A stretch of 64,000 bases of DNA. Source: an uncultured Mediterraneibacter sp. (GTDB lineage Bacteria; Bacillota; Clostridia; Lachnospirales; Lachnospiraceae). Below the pieces are notes generated by a model. That model had not been told where the DNA came from, searched no databases, and saw only the letters and a program-made list of their open reading frames with translations. Positions 33,534-43,479 of this stretch are shown piece by piece. The stretch spans positions 124,001 to 188,000 of the forward strand of contig CALWTQ010000001.1 of assembly GCA_944384505.1 (NCBI GenBank), written 5' to 3'. Position 1 is the first letter of the stretch. Each line of letters opens with the position of its first letter. The position numbers and the translations under genes are program-made.

Positions 33534-34232
33534 ATGCCGGGAAAACAGAAAATCCTGATTGTGGACGATGACGAGAATATCGCGGAGCTCATCTCCCTCT
33601 ATCTGACAAAAGAATGTTTTGACACGAAGATCGTATATAACGGGGAGGATGCCCTGACAGCATTTTCATCCTATCAGCCTAATCTGATCCTTCTGGATCT
33701 GATGCTGCCGGGAATCGACGGCTACCAGGTATGCCGCGAGATCCGGGCAAGATCTTCCACGCCTATCATTATGCTCTCCGCCAAGGGCGAAGTATTTGAC
33801 AAAGTGCTCGGGCTCGAACTGGGGGCGGACGACTATATCATGAAGCCTTTTGATTCCAAAGAAATGGTGGCCCGGGTGCGGGCTGTCCTGCGCCGTACTC
33901 AGCCCTCCAGGCCAGAAGAGGAAAAGGAAAAGAAGAAATGCGTGGAATACGAAGGCATCATTATCAATCTGACCAATTATTCTGTGGTCTGTGACGGCCA
34001 GAACATAGATATGCCGCCCAAAGAACTGGAACTACTGTACTGTCTCGCCGCTTCGCCGAATCAGGTATTCACGCGCGAACAGCTGCTGGACCGTATCTGG
34101 GGCTATGAGTACATCGGAGACACAAGAACCGTGGACGTCCACATCAAACGTCTGCGGGAAAAAATCAAGGATCATCCTCACTGGGCCCTGACCACCGTAT
34201 GGGGGATCGGATATAAATTTGAAACAAAATGA
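33534..34232 (+). CDS. OmpR/PhoB-type response regulator
   Basis: A 232-residue protein with a receiver domain (IVDDDENIAELI, LLDLMLPGIDGYQV with the phosphate Asp, MLSAKGE and IMKPFDSKE) and a C-terminal winged helix (PPKELELLYCLAASPNQVFTREQLLDRIWGYE). It should bind direct repeats upstream of its targets. It lies 62 bp after mutS2 and 27 bp before its kinase, so the three may be co-transcribed. Confidence 0.95.
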   Translation: MPGKQKILIVDDDENIAELISLYLTKECFDTKIVYNGEDALTAFSSYQPNLILLDLMLPGIDGYQVCREIRARSSTPIIMLSAKGEVFDKVLGLELGADDYIMKPFDSKEMVARVRAVLRRTQPSRPEEEKEKKKCVEYEGIIINLTNYSVVCDGQNIDMPPKELELLYCLAASPNQVFTREQLLDRIWGYEYIGDTRTVDVHIKRLREKIKDHPHWALTTVWGIGYKFETK

Positions 34233-34259
34233 TACAATGCATCAACGGGAGAAACATTT

Positions 34260-35666
34260 ATGAAAAGCATCCTTCATCTGAAATTTATCGCGATTTATAT
34301 CACATTTGGCTTTGTCTGCCTGTTTGTGACAGCAACCCTCACAACACAGCTCGTCACAGACAGGCTGATGGAGGATACTTCCCGCACCCTTTACAAAGAG
34401 GCCACTTTGATTGCCAGCGACTATCTTCCGTCGTATTTTACAGACGATTCTTCTATCTACGCCGTACAGTCACAGCTCGCCGCCATGCGTCTCTATCTGG
34501 ATGCGTCACTCTGGTTTGTAGACAGGGACGGCAATATGATCACCTCCTCCAACATGGAGGGAACCTCCGCGCCTGAGACAATCGAGGAGTTCAACCCCGC
34601 AGAAACCGGGGGGAACCAGTACATATCCGGAACATTTCACGGATATTTCGATGAGGAAGTCATCACTGTGATGGCGCCTGTCACACGGGGGTTTTCCACC
34701 CGGGGATATCTGCTCATCCACAGTCCGGTGTCCGGTATCGAAGAGCGGTGCCAGCCGATCATGGTTCCGATCTATATTACGGTCGGCGTGATCTTCTTTT
34801 TATCCGCTGTTTTTCTGATCGCGTTCCATTTCTTCGTGTACCGGCCGCTGCGGCAGGTCGCTGAAGCCGCTCAGCAATATGCCATGGGAAATCTTGACTA
34901 TGAAATCCCCGTGTACACCCACGATGAGATGGGGTATCTCTCCGCATCGCTGAACTATATGGCCGCCCAGCTCAAAGACATGGATGACTATCAGAAAAAA
35001 ATTGTTGCCAATGTATCCCACGACTTCCGCTCTCCGCTTACCTCCATCAAAGGATATGTGGAAGCCATGGCGGACGGCACGATCCCGCCCGAGCTGTATG
35101 GCAAATATCTCAATATTATCCTGTTTGAAACCGAGCGGCTCACAGATCTGACCGGAGATCTCCTCACCCTGAACGAATTCGACACAAAAGAGCTCATGCT
35201 TAACAAGGCAGAGTTCGACATCCAGGAGATTATAAAAGGGACGGCGGAATCATTTGAAGGAGTGTGTACGCCCAAGCACATCTCCATTGAACTGCTCATG
35301 ATGCCGGGGCCCGTAGTCGTGTATGCAGATCAGCGGAAGATCCAGCAGGTGCTCTACAATCTCATTGATAACGCGATCAAATTCAGTGAAAACGAATCTT
35401 CCATAACCATTGAAGTGACGGAAAGAAATGATAAAGTATTTATATCCGTGAAAGATCACGGGATCGGCATTCCCAGAAAAGAACTGAATAAAATCTGGGA
35501 ACGCTTTTATAAATCTGATCTGTCCCGCGGAAAAGACAAAAAAGGGACAGGCCTTGGCCTGTCCATTGTAAAAGAGGTGATCCAGGCCCATGACGAACAC
35601 ATCAACGTGATCAGTACAGAGGGCGTCGGAACAGAATTCATCTTCTCATTAAGCCGCGCGGGATGA
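34260..35666 (+). CDS. HAMP-type sensor histidine kinase
   Basis: A 468-residue protein. Membrane helices near residues 10-30 and 165-190 flank an outside domain of about 135 residues. HAMP follows (VYRPLRQVAEAAQQYAMGNLDYEIP), then the phosphoacceptor box (VANVSHDFRSPLTSIKGYVEAM), N box (YNLIDNAIKFSENE), and the G boxes (VKDHGIGIP and GTGLGLSIVKEVI). It pairs with the regulator upstream. The signal is not known; a sugar-type binding protein gene converges on it and might be a target or partner. Confidence 0.95.
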   Translation: MKSILHLKFIAIYITFGFVCLFVTATLTTQLVTDRLMEDTSRTLYKEATLIASDYLPSYFTDDSSIYAVQSQLAAMRLYLDASLWFVDRDGNMITSSNMEGTSAPETIEEFNPAETGGNQYISGTFHGYFDEEVITVMAPVTRGFSTRGYLLIHSPVSGIEERCQPIMVPIYITVGVIFFLSAVFLIAFHFFVYRPLRQVAEAAQQYAMGNLDYEIPVYTHDEMGYLSASLNYMAAQLKDMDDYQKKIVANVSHDFRSPLTSIKGYVEAMADGTIPPELYGKYLNIILFETERLTDLTGDLLTLNEFDTKELMLNKAEFDIQEIIKGTAESFEGVCTPKHISIELLMMPGPVVVYADQRKIQQVLYNLIDNAIKFSENESSITIEVTERNDKVFISVKDHGIGIPRKELNKIWERFYKSDLSRGKDKKGTGLGLSIVKEVIQAHDEHINVISTEGVGTEFIFSLSRAG

Positions 35667-35681
35667 TATCTCTTAATTATT

Positions 35682-35769
35682 AAGGTTGCTATTCACGCCT
35701 CACTCCGCCTGCATGCAGACATGCGGCAGCACAAAGCTCCGCGGTCATCCGGCCGTGAATAGCAACCTT
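35682..35769. terminator. Large bidirectional terminator-type palindrome
   Basis: Perfect 16-bp arms AAGGTTGCTATTCACG (35682-35697) and CGTGAATAGCAACCTT (35754-35769). The 56-nt loop has further short pairing (GCCTGCATGCAGAC). It stands between two convergent genes and ends two bases from the stop codon of the binding-protein gene. Confidence 0.6.
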
Positions 35770-35770
35770 A

Positions 35771-37063
35771 TTATTCATACAGGATCTGCTGCACATTCTC
35801 ATCTTCCAGATTATCCCTGTCCACCCAGGTATATCCCGTATCTACCTGCGCTTCATTCCCGATCTCCAGCACAGTACGAGCCGCCGCAATCACCGCGGCA
35901 TACCCCATTCCAAACGGATTCTGGACCACAAGACCATCGATGGAGCCATCCTCCAGCGCCCGGATCTGTTCACTGCCTGAATCGAATCCCATAACCGTGA
36001 TTTCTTCCGCTTTCTCCATCTGTCCCACAGCATTGGCCGCCAGCATAACAGCATCGGCATTTGTCCCAAAGCAGCCATTCAGCCCGGGATGCTTCTCCAG
36101 ATAATAAATCACCGCCTCTTCATCACTCATCCCGCCGGCAAGTGCATTAATATCCTCCAGCCTTGTCTTCGCTTCCTCTGAAATCGCTGATTCTTCATCA
36201 GCCCCCTCCGCTGCGCCTTCCTGATTTTCCTGGGAGTCTCCGTCTGTGCTGACGCCGGACGCCTGATCAATCCATGTCCTGAGCTCGTCCTCCGTGACAT
36301 TAAGCATCTCTGCCGCCGCCTGCTGTTTCAAGTCTTCCATCTGATCCATGTAGATTGTCTCCACTACAGCAACTCCCGTATGGGAATCTGCGATCTCTTT
36401 TTGAAACGCTTCTGCTCTTTCCCGGGCATTGGCCGATACAGAATCCTGCACGAGCAGCGCCACTTCGCCGCTCTCCTCCAGAGCCTGACACAGCCTGGAC
36501 GCCCCTTCTGCCGCTGCCGCCGAATTATCCGTCATAGCAGTACACTGAATCCCCTGGTAAGAATTCCCGGAATCGAAGGCCACGATCTGAATCCCATTTG
36601 CAACCGCAAGATCAAACTGCACCGCAGATTCATTCTCATCAATGCTGGCAATCGCAATCACATCCGGATAACGGGCCATCTCCTCATCAAGAATATTCAC
36701 CTGCTCGTCAACATCATCCGCCTCAGAAGGCGCATTGTAAAGAACTTTAACCCTGTCTCCTCCGCTGTATCCCAGCTTCTCATTAATATCATCCGCCGCC
36801 TGGTTCACACCGGCCTTCACCTGATCCCAGTACGGGGAGCCTTCCATTTTCCCAATAACAGAAATATATGTGCCGGGCTCAAGATCCAGGTCGTCAACAG
36901 TCCCGTACACCTCCGGGGAGATCATGTCCAGCTCCGCCTGCCACTCAGGAAGATCCGCCTTCTCTCCCGTAAAAACATTCTCATCCTCTGAAGAGCTGCA
37001 CGCACACACTCCCATGGACACACACACAGCGAAAGATATCGCCGCTAAAAAACGCTTTTTCAT
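35771..37063 (-). CDS. Sugar-type substrate-binding lipoprotein (periplasmic-binding-protein family)
   Basis: A 430-residue protein. The signal peptide (MKKRFLAAISFAVCVSMGVCAC) ends in a lipobox-like Cys. The two-lobe fold of the ribose-binding type is visible: YISVIGKMEGSPYWDQVKAG, DVIAIASIDENE, GIQIVAFDSG, EVALLVQDSVSANAREREA and GFDSGSEQIRALEDGSIDGLVVQNPF. A Glu/Asp-rich insert of about 45 residues lies in the second lobe. No permease or ATPase gene is next to it, so it may serve an ABC transporter elsewhere or a sensor. The kinase/regulator genes converge on it. Confidence 0.85.
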   Translation of the reverse strand: MKKRFLAAISFAVCVSMGVCACSSSEDENVFTGEKADLPEWQAELDMISPEVYGTVDDLDLEPGTYISVIGKMEGSPYWDQVKAGVNQAADDINEKLGYSGGDRVKVLYNAPSEADDVDEQVNILDEEMARYPDVIAIASIDENESAVQFDLAVANGIQIVAFDSGNSYQGIQCTAMTDNSAAAAEGASRLCQALEESGEVALLVQDSVSANARERAEAFQKEIADSHTGVAVVETIYMDQMEDLKQQAAAEMLNVTEDELRTWIDQASGVSTDGDSQENQEGAAEGADEESAISEEAKTRLEDINALAGGMSDEEAVIYYLEKHPGLNGCFGTNADAVMLAANAVGQMEKAEEITVMGFDSGSEQIRALEDGSIDGLVVQNPFGMGYAAVIAAARTVLEIGNEAQVDTGYTWVDRDNLEDENVQQILYE

Positions 37064-37158
37064 GCTCTTGTACTTCCTCCATCATATCCTACGATACACT
37101 ATCCTTTTAATCATACACCAAAAAGCTGAAAAATAAAGTGAATTTTTTCTGAATTTTC

Positions 37159-37929
37159 CAGCTATAAAGTTCAATAACTCCCTACTTGTACAAGCGTCCG
37201 AAAACAGAGACTATTTTAAAAACGTATTCTGCGGGGATGGAGGATGGCTCAGGGCTTCGCTCCAGAGGATAAGTGAAACTAAAAGCTGCGGTGACAGACT
37301 AAATACAAGAGCTGACGGCGGACAACTCGCATCCGCTCAGACAATTCCACCGTCAGCCCTAACGTCTGTCACCGCAGCTTTAACTTTCCCTAATCCCCTT
37401 CCGAAGGCGCTCTGAGCCATCCTCCATCCCCGCAGAATCTTTCTCGAAATGGGGCTGTTTTCTGGGCTTTGCAAATCGGAAGTCAGTGACTATATAGCTG
37501 TTGCAAACCGTAGGCGCGGCCGGAAGACTTTCGCAGCGAAAAGCCCTCAAGCCGCGCCAACTGCGCTTTACAGCTATGTTTAGGGCAATTACACTTCCGT
37601 CTGGAAATGAGCAGGAAGCGGAGCGGATATTTTGAGAGGCGTATTATCTGAGGGAGGGAACAGGAGGGACATGCGCCTTTGGAGGAATCTGTTGGAAGAT
37701 CTTAGAAGACGGAGAGGTGTTGTTAAGCGGTACGGCGGGGTTGTCTGAGTGAAACGAGTTCCCCGGCGTACCGCTTTGCTGTTAAACAACTCTTCGGCTT
37801 CTTAGATCCTTCCCAGATTACGGAACGAAGCATGGCACTCCTGTTCCCTTCATCAGAATACGCCTCTCAAAATATCTGTTCCGCTTCCGGACTAATTTTG
37901 ACGGAAAGTGTTAGTGAACTAAATAGCTG
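37159..37929. repeat. Palindromic intergenic repeat, copy B (modules 1 and 2, longest)
   Basis: Starts with CAGCTATAAAGTTC and ends with GTTAGTGAACTAAATAGCTG. Module 1 (37159-37500, 342 bp) is one huge imperfect hairpin: the outer arms (TTCTGCGGGGATGGAGGATG and its complement) enclose an inner stem (GCTGCGGTGACAGAC) with a TTGTCTGAGCGGATGCGAGT-type apex. Module 2 (37501-37929) has the small GGCGCGGC hairpin and a second long one whose apex TTGTCTGAGTGAAACGAGTT resembles that of module 1. No protein-like frame lies within. It fills the gap between the lipoprotein gene and the ferredoxin gene. Confidence 0.88.
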
Positions 37930-38046
37930 TCATGTTTTTAATTTTGAGCATTCTAATCTCTTGTATAATGCCCCTTATTGTATTAAAATAGGGATAACGA
38001 AAGAGGAAAGACCTCTTCCGGAAATCTAAGAAGGAGGGTACATACT

Positions 38047-38217
38047 ATGGCACACGTAATTAGTGATGAATGCGTAAGCTGTGGTTCTTGCGAAGGCGAA
38101 TGTCCAGTAGGCGCTATCTCCGAAGGCGATGGCAAATATGAGATTGATGCTGATGCTTGTGTAGACTGCGGAGCATGTGAAGCTGCATGTCCGACAGGTG
38201 CTATCTCAGCAGAGTAA
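38047..38217 (+). CDS. 2[4Fe-4S] ferredoxin
   Basis: A 56-residue protein, the usual clostridial ferredoxin length. Two CxxCxxCxxxCP clusters are complete: CVSCGSCEGECPVGAI and CVDCGACEAACPTGAI. It carries two low-potential electrons between pyruvate:ferredoxin oxidoreductase, hydrogenase and similar enzymes in the cytoplasm. AAGGAGGG lies before the ATG and an intrinsic terminator follows, so it is a single-gene unit. TATAAT at 37964-37969, just past copy B of the repeat, is its likely -10 box. Confidence 0.95.
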   Translation: MAHVISDECVSCGSCEGECPVGAISEGDGKYEIDADACVDCGACEAACPTGAISAE

Positions 38218-38247
38218 TAATATAAAATCGCAGAGTGATCACACGCA

Positions 38248-38280
38248 AAACACCGTTCCTCATGGGGCGGTGTTTTTTTT
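38248..38280 (+). terminator. Intrinsic terminator after the ferredoxin gene
   Basis: AAACACCG (38248-38255) pairs with CGGTGTTT (38268-38275) and an eight-T run follows. Confidence 0.85.
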
Positions 38281-38366
38281 CGTCTGCTTTTGTTTTTTTC
38301 CGTGTCTCATCCGTCTTTTTTGTTATACTTTGACGAACGATTCTTCCCGTTTCCAGGTATCTGCTG

Positions 38367-38479
38367 TGGTATAATGTTTTCAGTAACAATTCAGCCATCA
38401 TCATCAAAAGAGGGGTTTATAATTGTTACTGTTTTCATAGCCGGAACACACTCAACTGGAACAGGTCCGCCGTTCCGGC
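38367..38479 (+). promoter_or_regulatory. Promoter and structured leader of the MerR-type gene
   Basis: An extended -10 box TGGTATAAT (38367-38375) stands 145 bp before the start codon. The leader holds two perfect inverted repeats in a row: AGTAACAATT (38382-38391) with AATTGTTACT (38421-38430), and GCCGGAAC (38440-38447) with GTTCCGGC (38472-38479). The first begins about at the transcription start, so it could be an operator or an RNA stem. Confidence 0.45.
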
Positions 38480-38519
38480 ATAAAACAAGTACAAGCAGTT
38501 CAAGGAGGTATAAATATTA

Positions 38520-39158
38520 ATGGGTGAAGTCAGATTCATGATTTCCGAGGCCGCGAAACAGGTCGATGTCGAATCCCACGTATTAAGATACTGGGAAGAG
38601 GAGCTCGGCCTGACCATCGGGCGCACGGAAATGGGCCATCGATATTATACCAAAGATGATATTCAGCTCTTCCGCTGCATTAAGAAACTGAAAGATGAAG
38701 GGATGCTTTTAAGAGAATTAAAACCACTGATTCCGGAGCTTAAGGAAACCCGCCTTAAGATGAAAGCCCCGGGGGCGGACTCAGCCCATGCGCCGGAGTC
38801 TGAAAGCGGAGAAAAGAAAGCAGCGCTTCCCGCCGCAGGCAAATCTGACGCCTCTCTGCCCTCTCCGGAATCCGGCGATATTATGATTCCGCTGGATAAG
38901 ATCGAACAGGTGCGCGCTCTGGTTGGGGATGTATTCCGAGAAGTCCTGAATGAAAATAATTCTGTGTTGCAAAAAGACATCAGCAGTACAATTACAACTG
39001 ATGTCGTACATGAAATAGATTTTCTCCTGCAGGCTAAAGAACGCCAGCAGGAAGAGCATTTCCGCAGGCTGGACAACCTGATCCGCCAGCAGCAAAGCAG
39101 CCGGAAGGAGGCTGCCAGAAGCGGTCCGGTCATGCGGCTGAGGAAACTTTTTACATAA
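38520..39158 (+). CDS. MerR-family DNA-binding protein
   Basis: A 212-residue protein. The N-terminal winged helix is of the MerR kind (MISEAAKQVDVESHVLRYWEEELGL, RRYYTKDDIQLFRCI with G replacing one R). Then comes a linker of Ala/Pro/Ser/Glu, a coiled-coil segment (VRALVGDVFREVLNENN) and a Gln/Arg-rich helix (RRLDNLIRQQQSSRKEA). There is no metal or drug-binding tail, so the ligand is unknown. It resembles MerR-like proteins of Clostridia of about this length. AGGAGG precedes the ATG. Confidence 0.85.
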   Translation: MGEVRFMISEAAKQVDVESHVLRYWEEELGLTIGRTEMGHRYYTKDDIQLFRCIKKLKDEGMLLRELKPLIPELKETRLKMKAPGADSAHAPESESGEKKAALPAAGKSDASLPSPESGDIMIPLDKIEQVRALVGDVFREVLNENNSVLQKDISSTITTDVVHEIDFLLQAKERQQEEHFRRLDNLIRQQQSSRKEAARSGPVMRLRKLFT

Positions 39159-39164
39159 CAGGAA

Positions 39165-39190
39165 TCAGCCACGGCATGACCCGTGGCTGA
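39165..39190. terminator. Hairpin between convergent merR-type gene and dnaB
   Basis: Perfect arms TCAGCCACGG (39165-39174) and CCGTGGCTGA (39181-39190) with a 6-nt loop, placed between two stop codons. The T-run is weak on both sides, so terminator strength is uncertain. Confidence 0.5.
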
Positions 39191-39199
39191 ACTGTTTCA

Positions 39200-40558
39200 T
39201 TATAGGTTATTATCCTGCTGACGCAGTTCGTTCCCGAAACGCGTGTACTGCGGCATCCATGCCAGCCGGACGGTTCCGATGGGGCCGTTTCTCTGCTTGG
39301 CAATAATGATCTCCGCAATGTTCTTATCTTCCGTATCCGGATTGTAATAGTCGTCTCGATAGATAAACATACACACATCGGCGTCCTGCTCGATCGCCCC
39401 GGATTCACGAAGGTCAGACAGCATAGGCCGCTTGTCAGTCCTCTGTTCCACCGCACGGCTTAGCTGGGACAGCGCGATAACCGGGACATTCAGCTCTCTG
39501 GCCAGACCTTTCAGAGAACGTGAGATCTCCGAAATCTCCTGCTGGCGGCTCTCATTTTTCCTTCCACCGCTGCCGCTCATGAGCTGTAAGTAGTCAATAA
39601 TAATCAGGTCAAGCCCGATCTCCAGCTTATATTTTCTGCACTTTGAGCGCATTTCCGAGATAGAGATACCTGACGTATCATCTATAATCATCCGTGATTT
39701 TCCAATTGTCCCCGCACCTTCGATCAGTTTCTCCCAGTCTGTATCTGAAAGATTCCCGGTTCTCAGGATCTGGGCGTCCACATGAGACTCCAGCGAGAAC
39801 AGACGGTTCACCAGCTGTTCCTTGGACATCTCAAGACTGAAAATGGCGACTGCCAGATTCTGGCGGAACGCCACATGCTGAGCAATATTTAACACGAACG
39901 CTGTCTTCCCCATGGAAGGACGCGCCGCGATGAGCACCAGATCAGATCGCTGCAGGCCTGAAAGCTTGTAATCCAGGTCGATAAACCCGGTTGGAATTCC
40001 GGTTACAGTTCCCTTCGTCTTTGACGCCCGCTCGATCACATCCAGAGCATTGAGCACCACCTGTTTAATCGGAACATACTCCTGGGAATTTCCATGTTCC
40101 ACAAGCTCGAACACCCTTTTTTCCGTCTCATTTAAAATATCTTCCAGCGGACGGTTTTCCAGATAGCACGCGTTCGCGATGTCTTCGTTGATCCGGATCA
40201 GCCTGCGCAGTACCGACTTATCCTTAACGATCTCTGCGTAGTACTTGATATTGGCAGAAGTCTGCGCTGATTCCAGAAGCTCCCGGGCATACTCCATGCT
40301 GCTGACTTCCGGGGGAACATCTTTTTCTTTCAAATGTTCCTGCAGCGTAATCAAATCTACCGGATGTCCCTCTTTATAAAGATCCACTACAGCGTCAAAC
40401 AGGATTCCATATGCCGTCTGGTAGAAATCATCTCCTGTCAGCATCTCTGACGCAACCTGAACAGCATCCTTGTTCATAAGCATCGCCCCCAGCACGGCCT
40501 GCTCTGCTTCTATGCTGTGGGGCGGTATCCGTTTCATTGCCGCTTCTATATTTTCCAT
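39200..40558 (-). CDS. dnaB: Replicative DNA helicase DnaB
   Basis: A 452-residue protein. The N-terminal helical domain (PPHSIEAEQAVLGAMLMN) and the RecA-like C-terminal domain are both complete, with Walker A (ARPSMGKTAFVLNIA), Walker B (LIIIDYLQLM) and PVIALSQLSRAVEQR. DnaB forms a ring of six around the lagging strand at the fork. No intein is seen. It is the last gene of gdpP-rplI-dnaB, 12 bp after rplI. Confidence 0.97.
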   Translation of the reverse strand: MENIEAAMKRIPPHSIEAEQAVLGAMLMNKDAVQVASEMLTGDDFYQTAYGILFDAVVDLYKEGHPVDLITLQEHLKEKDVPPEVSSMEYARELLESAQTSANIKYYAEIVKDKSVLRRLIRINEDIANACYLENRPLEDILNETEKRVFELVEHGNSQEYVPIKQVVLNALDVIERASKTKGTVTGIPTGFIDLDYKLSGLQRSDLVLIAARPSMGKTAFVLNIAQHVAFRQNLAVAIFSLEMSKEQLVNRLFSLESHVDAQILRTGNLSDTDWEKLIEGAGTIGKSRMIIDDTSGISISEMRSKCRKYKLEIGLDLIIIDYLQLMSGSGGRKNESRQQEISEISRSLKGLARELNVPVIALSQLSRAVEQRTDKRPMLSDLRESGAIEQDADVCMFIYRDDYYNPDTEDKNIAEIIIAKQRNGPIGTVRLAWMPQYTRFGNELRQQDNNL

Positions 40559-40570
40559 AAAGGATCTCTC

Positions 40571-41020
40571 CTATGCCTCTTCCTTCACATGCACTTTCAG
40601 CTCAGCTGTCACCTCCGGGTGCAGCTTCACGTTCACAATATGCATTCCCAGAGATCTGATCGCTTCTTTAAGCTGAATTTTCTTCTTGTCCACATCAAGA
40701 TTCATCTGCTCTTTTACAGCCGCGGCGATCTCCTTGCTGGATACTGAACCGAAAGTCTTACCACCCTCTCCGACTTTGATGGACAATTCTACCTGGCCGG
40801 ATGACAGTTCAGCCGCAAGTTCCTTCGCCGCCTCAAGGTGCTCCTGAGCAACCTTCTTTTCATTATTCTTCTGAAGCTTCAAATCATTCAGATTCTTTCC
40901 TGTAGCTTCCACCCCCATTTTCTTTGGAAGAATAAAATTCCTTGCATAACCGTCATTCACATTTACAATCTCTCCCTTTTTGCCAAGAGATTTCACATCC
41001 TGCAATAAAATTACTTTCAT
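40571..41020 (-). CDS. rplI: 50S ribosomal protein L9
   Basis: A 149-residue protein of usual length. The N-terminal domain begins [29 protein letters not shown], the family signature; a long helix and the C-terminal domain follow ([14 protein letters not shown]). L9 binds near the base of the L1 stalk and helps frame maintenance. It lies 2 bp after gdpP. Confidence 0.97.
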   Translation of the reverse strand: MKVILLQDVKSLGKKGEIVNVNDGYARNFILPKKMGVEATGKNLNDLKLQKNNEKKVAQEHLEAAKELAAELSSGQVELSIKVGEGGKTFGSVSSKEIAAAVKEQMNLDVDKKKIQLKEAIRSLGMHIVNVKLHPEVTAELKVHVKEEA

Positions 41021-41022
41021 CT

Positions 41023-43071
41023 CTATATATCTCCTTCCTCGATCATCTGATCGATCGTCTCTTTTAAGGCATTAATCGCCTCTTCAATATTTGTGTGGTC
41101 AAACTGCGCACCCGCGGAATTAATATGACCGCCTCCGCCAAGCTTCTCCGCGATAATCTGCACATTCACCTCATCGATAGAACGGGCGCTTAAGTAAATC
41201 TTCCCCTCATATACAGTGAGTACAAAGGACGCTTTGATTCCGCTGATATCCAGCAGTTCATTGGCTGCCTGAGCGGCAAGCACTGTCGGGCTCTCCACAT
41301 TGCTCGGGCACTGCGCGATAGCATATTCTTTCCTGTAGACCTCTGCGCGGCGCATTGTCTCCGCCTTCGCCTGGTACGACGCCATATCATCCCGGAACAT
41401 CTTGCGGACACGGGTAATGTCAGCGCCGCAGCGTCTTAGGAACGCCGCAGCCTCAAAAGTACGCACGCCGGTCCGGTTCATGAAATTCCGCGTGTCGATC
41501 ATAATTCCCGCATACAGACAGTCCGCCTCAACAGACGGGAACTTAATATCGTCCACAATATACTGCAGCACTTCCGCCACCATTTCACAGGTGGATGAAG
41601 AATAAGGCTCCACATAAGAGAGCACCGCATTCTCAATCACATTGCTGCTCTGCCTGTGGTGGTCAAGCACCGCAATCATGCGGGAACGTTTCAAAAGCTC
41701 CGGACACTCCGTCATCTGGGGCTTATTCGTATCCACCACGATCACCATCGTATTGTCTGTAATATAGTCCAGCGCCTGATCCGATGTAAGGAAAATGTCA
41801 TCCTCATAAGCCGGGCTGTCCGCAATCTCATCATACAGAGGACGCAGCGATTCTGTCACCGTATTAATTACGATGTGCGCCTTCTTTTCCAGGTTCACAG
41901 CCGCCCGGTAAATTCCCATGCAGGCGCCAAAAGAATCTGGATCTGCGATCTTATGTCCCATGACAATAACCTGGTCCTTTGTCACGATAAACTCCCGGAG
42001 CGCCTCTGCCTTTACACGGGCTTTCACGCGGGTGTTCTTGGCAGTCTGTTCCTTCTTTCCGCCAAAGTAAGTTATGCCGTTGCAGTCTTTGATCACAGCC
42101 TGGTCTCCTCCTCTGGCAAGAGCCAGGTCAATAGCCACGCGGGCATACTGATAACTCAGCGCATAAGTGGCTGTGTTCAGTCCCAGTCCGATACTCAGCG
42201 TCGCAGAACGCGCATTTCCGATATTAACCTGCTTTACTTCCTCCAGCAGGGAGAACTTATCTTCTGCGATCTTCTTGTAGCTTTCTTTCCGAATAACGAT
42301 GAAATACTTATCCTTCTCCATCTTCTTAACAATCCCATCGACATCGCCAATGTACTTGTTAATCTTCCGGTCAATCAGCGCCACAAGCAAAGACTGCCGC
42401 ACTTCCTCAACACTTTCCATGACCTCATCATAATTATCAATATAAATCAGGCCGGCAACCATGCGCTGCTCTTCATTTTCACGCATATAGGCATTGAGTT
42501 CTGTTACATCCTGCATTGACACTGCGACAAAGAATTCCTGTTCTTCCGGAATCTGAAGCAGCTCTTCCTTCTCGCTGAATCCCTGCAGAGATACCCTGCG
42601 CAGCTCTACCTGATAATTGCGCTCATTGTAAGTCACTTCCAGATCCACATGATCTGTATCATCCTTCGGAAATACGCCGGGATGCAGCTCCGGAATCATC
42701 CTGTGCAGCGATTTTTCCGCTCTCTGTCCGGCCGTCAGCGCGGCGAACGCGTCATTCTTCCACAGGATACGCCCATCCTCCAGTGTAATCGCATACGGAA
42801 CCGCCAGTTCTTTAAGAAGCGTGTTCTCTATTCCCTTGTACTGAGCGGAGAACTGAATCAGATCAGCCAGGATCAGTGAACGGTTATAAAAATACAGCCC
42901 GCCGGCAATTCCGAGATAAATCAGGATAAACACCGTCATCATAAAGCCGGCCCGCTTATCGATCATGTAGATCCAGAGATCCATGGCCACCAGCAGGACA
43001 GTCATAATAAGCGGCCAGTTCATGTACATCCGCAGCTGTCCCTTTAAACGCATTCTGTTCTTCTTTTTCAT
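41023..43071 (-). CDS. gdpP: Cyclic-di-AMP phosphodiesterase GdpP
   Basis: A 682-residue membrane enzyme. Two helices lie at about residues 15-60. A PAS-like domain follows, then a degenerate GGDEF domain (residues about 180-310) without a GGDEF motif, then the DHH/DHHA1 phosphodiesterase core: [28 protein letters not shown] and the DHHA1 signature [13 protein letters not shown]. It cleaves c-di-AMP to pApA and so sets osmolyte balance and beta-lactam tolerance. The gdpP-rplI-dnaB order is typical of Firmicutes. Confidence 0.96.
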   Translation of the reverse strand: MKKKNRMRLKGQLRMYMNWPLIMTVLLVAMDLWIYMIDKRAGFMMTVFILIYLGIAGGLYFYNRSLILADLIQFSAQYKGIENTLLKELAVPYAITLEDGRILWKNDAFAALTAGQRAEKSLHRMIPELHPGVFPKDDTDHVDLEVTYNERNYQVELRRVSLQGFSEKEELLQIPEEQEFFVAVSMQDVTELNAYMRENEEQRMVAGLIYIDNYDEVMESVEEVRQSLLVALIDRKINKYIGDVDGIVKKMEKDKYFIVIRKESYKKIAEDKFSLLEEVKQVNIGNARSATLSIGLGLNTATYALSYQYARVAIDLALARGGDQAVIKDCNGITYFGGKKEQTAKNTRVKARVKAEALREFIVTKDQVIVMGHKIADPDSFGACMGIYRAAVNLEKKAHIVINTVTESLRPLYDEIADSPAYEDDIFLTSDQALDYITDNTMVIVVDTNKPQMTECPELLKRSRMIAVLDHHRQSSNVIENAVLSYVEPYSSSTCEMVAEVLQYIVDDIKFPSVEADCLYAGIMIDTRNFMNRTGVRTFEAAAFLRRCGADITRVRKMFRDDMASYQAKAETMRRAEVYRKEYAIAQCPSNVESPTVLAAQAANELLDISGIKASFVLTVYEGKIYLSARSIDEVNVQIIAEKLGGGGHINSAGAQFDHTNIEEAINALKETIDQMIEEGDI

Positions 43072-43173
43072 CGTGGTTTCACCTCATCCACATCCGCGGT
43101 TGCATGACCGCAGATGCGCACAATCCAGACCACAGAGAATAGCGCTGCGGTCTGCTTTTTATTACAACGTCTT

Positions 43174-43182
43174 ATTATAGCA
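43174..43182 (-). promoter_or_regulatory. Extended -10 box of the gdpP operon
   Basis: TGCTATAAT on the minus strand, about 100 bp before the gdpP start, is a full extended -10 element. The matching -35 (TGGAAT) is weak. It points into gdpP-rplI-dnaB and stands just outside repeat copy C. Confidence 0.5.
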
Positions 43183-43221
43183 TCTTTTCAGGTTTTATTC
43201 CACTACTAAAAAATACCTCAG

Positions 43222-43479
43222 CAGCTATAAAGTTCACTAACATCTTTTTGCAAAACGTCCGAAAACAGTACCTTTGCCAAGATGTATTCTGCGGGGATGG
43301 AGGATGACTCAGGGCTTCGCCATCCTCCATCCCCGCAGAATTTTTTTCGAAATGGGGCTGTTTTCTGGGCTTTTCAATCCGGGAGTCAGTGAATATATAG
43401 CTGCTACGAGAAGAAGGCGCGGCCAGGAGACTTTCTCTGTCGAAGGTCTTCAAGCCGCGCCAGTTGCGCTGTTAAACTA
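43222..43479. repeat. Palindromic intergenic repeat, copy C (shortened)
   Basis: Module 1 (43222-43403, 182 bp) has both outer arms but the central stem is deleted: GGGCTTCGCC runs directly into ATCCTCCATCCCCGCAGAAT. Module 2 is cut to the small hairpin GGCGCGG...GCCGCGCC (43416-43461) and a few bases that end at the stop of the GH43 gene. It shows that the two modules are lost and gained separately. Confidence 0.82.

Noticed and set aside
37589..38029. Two 65-residue open frames over repeat copy B
   Set aside because: They cover both arms of the same palindrome and have low-quality sequences; there is no start signal.
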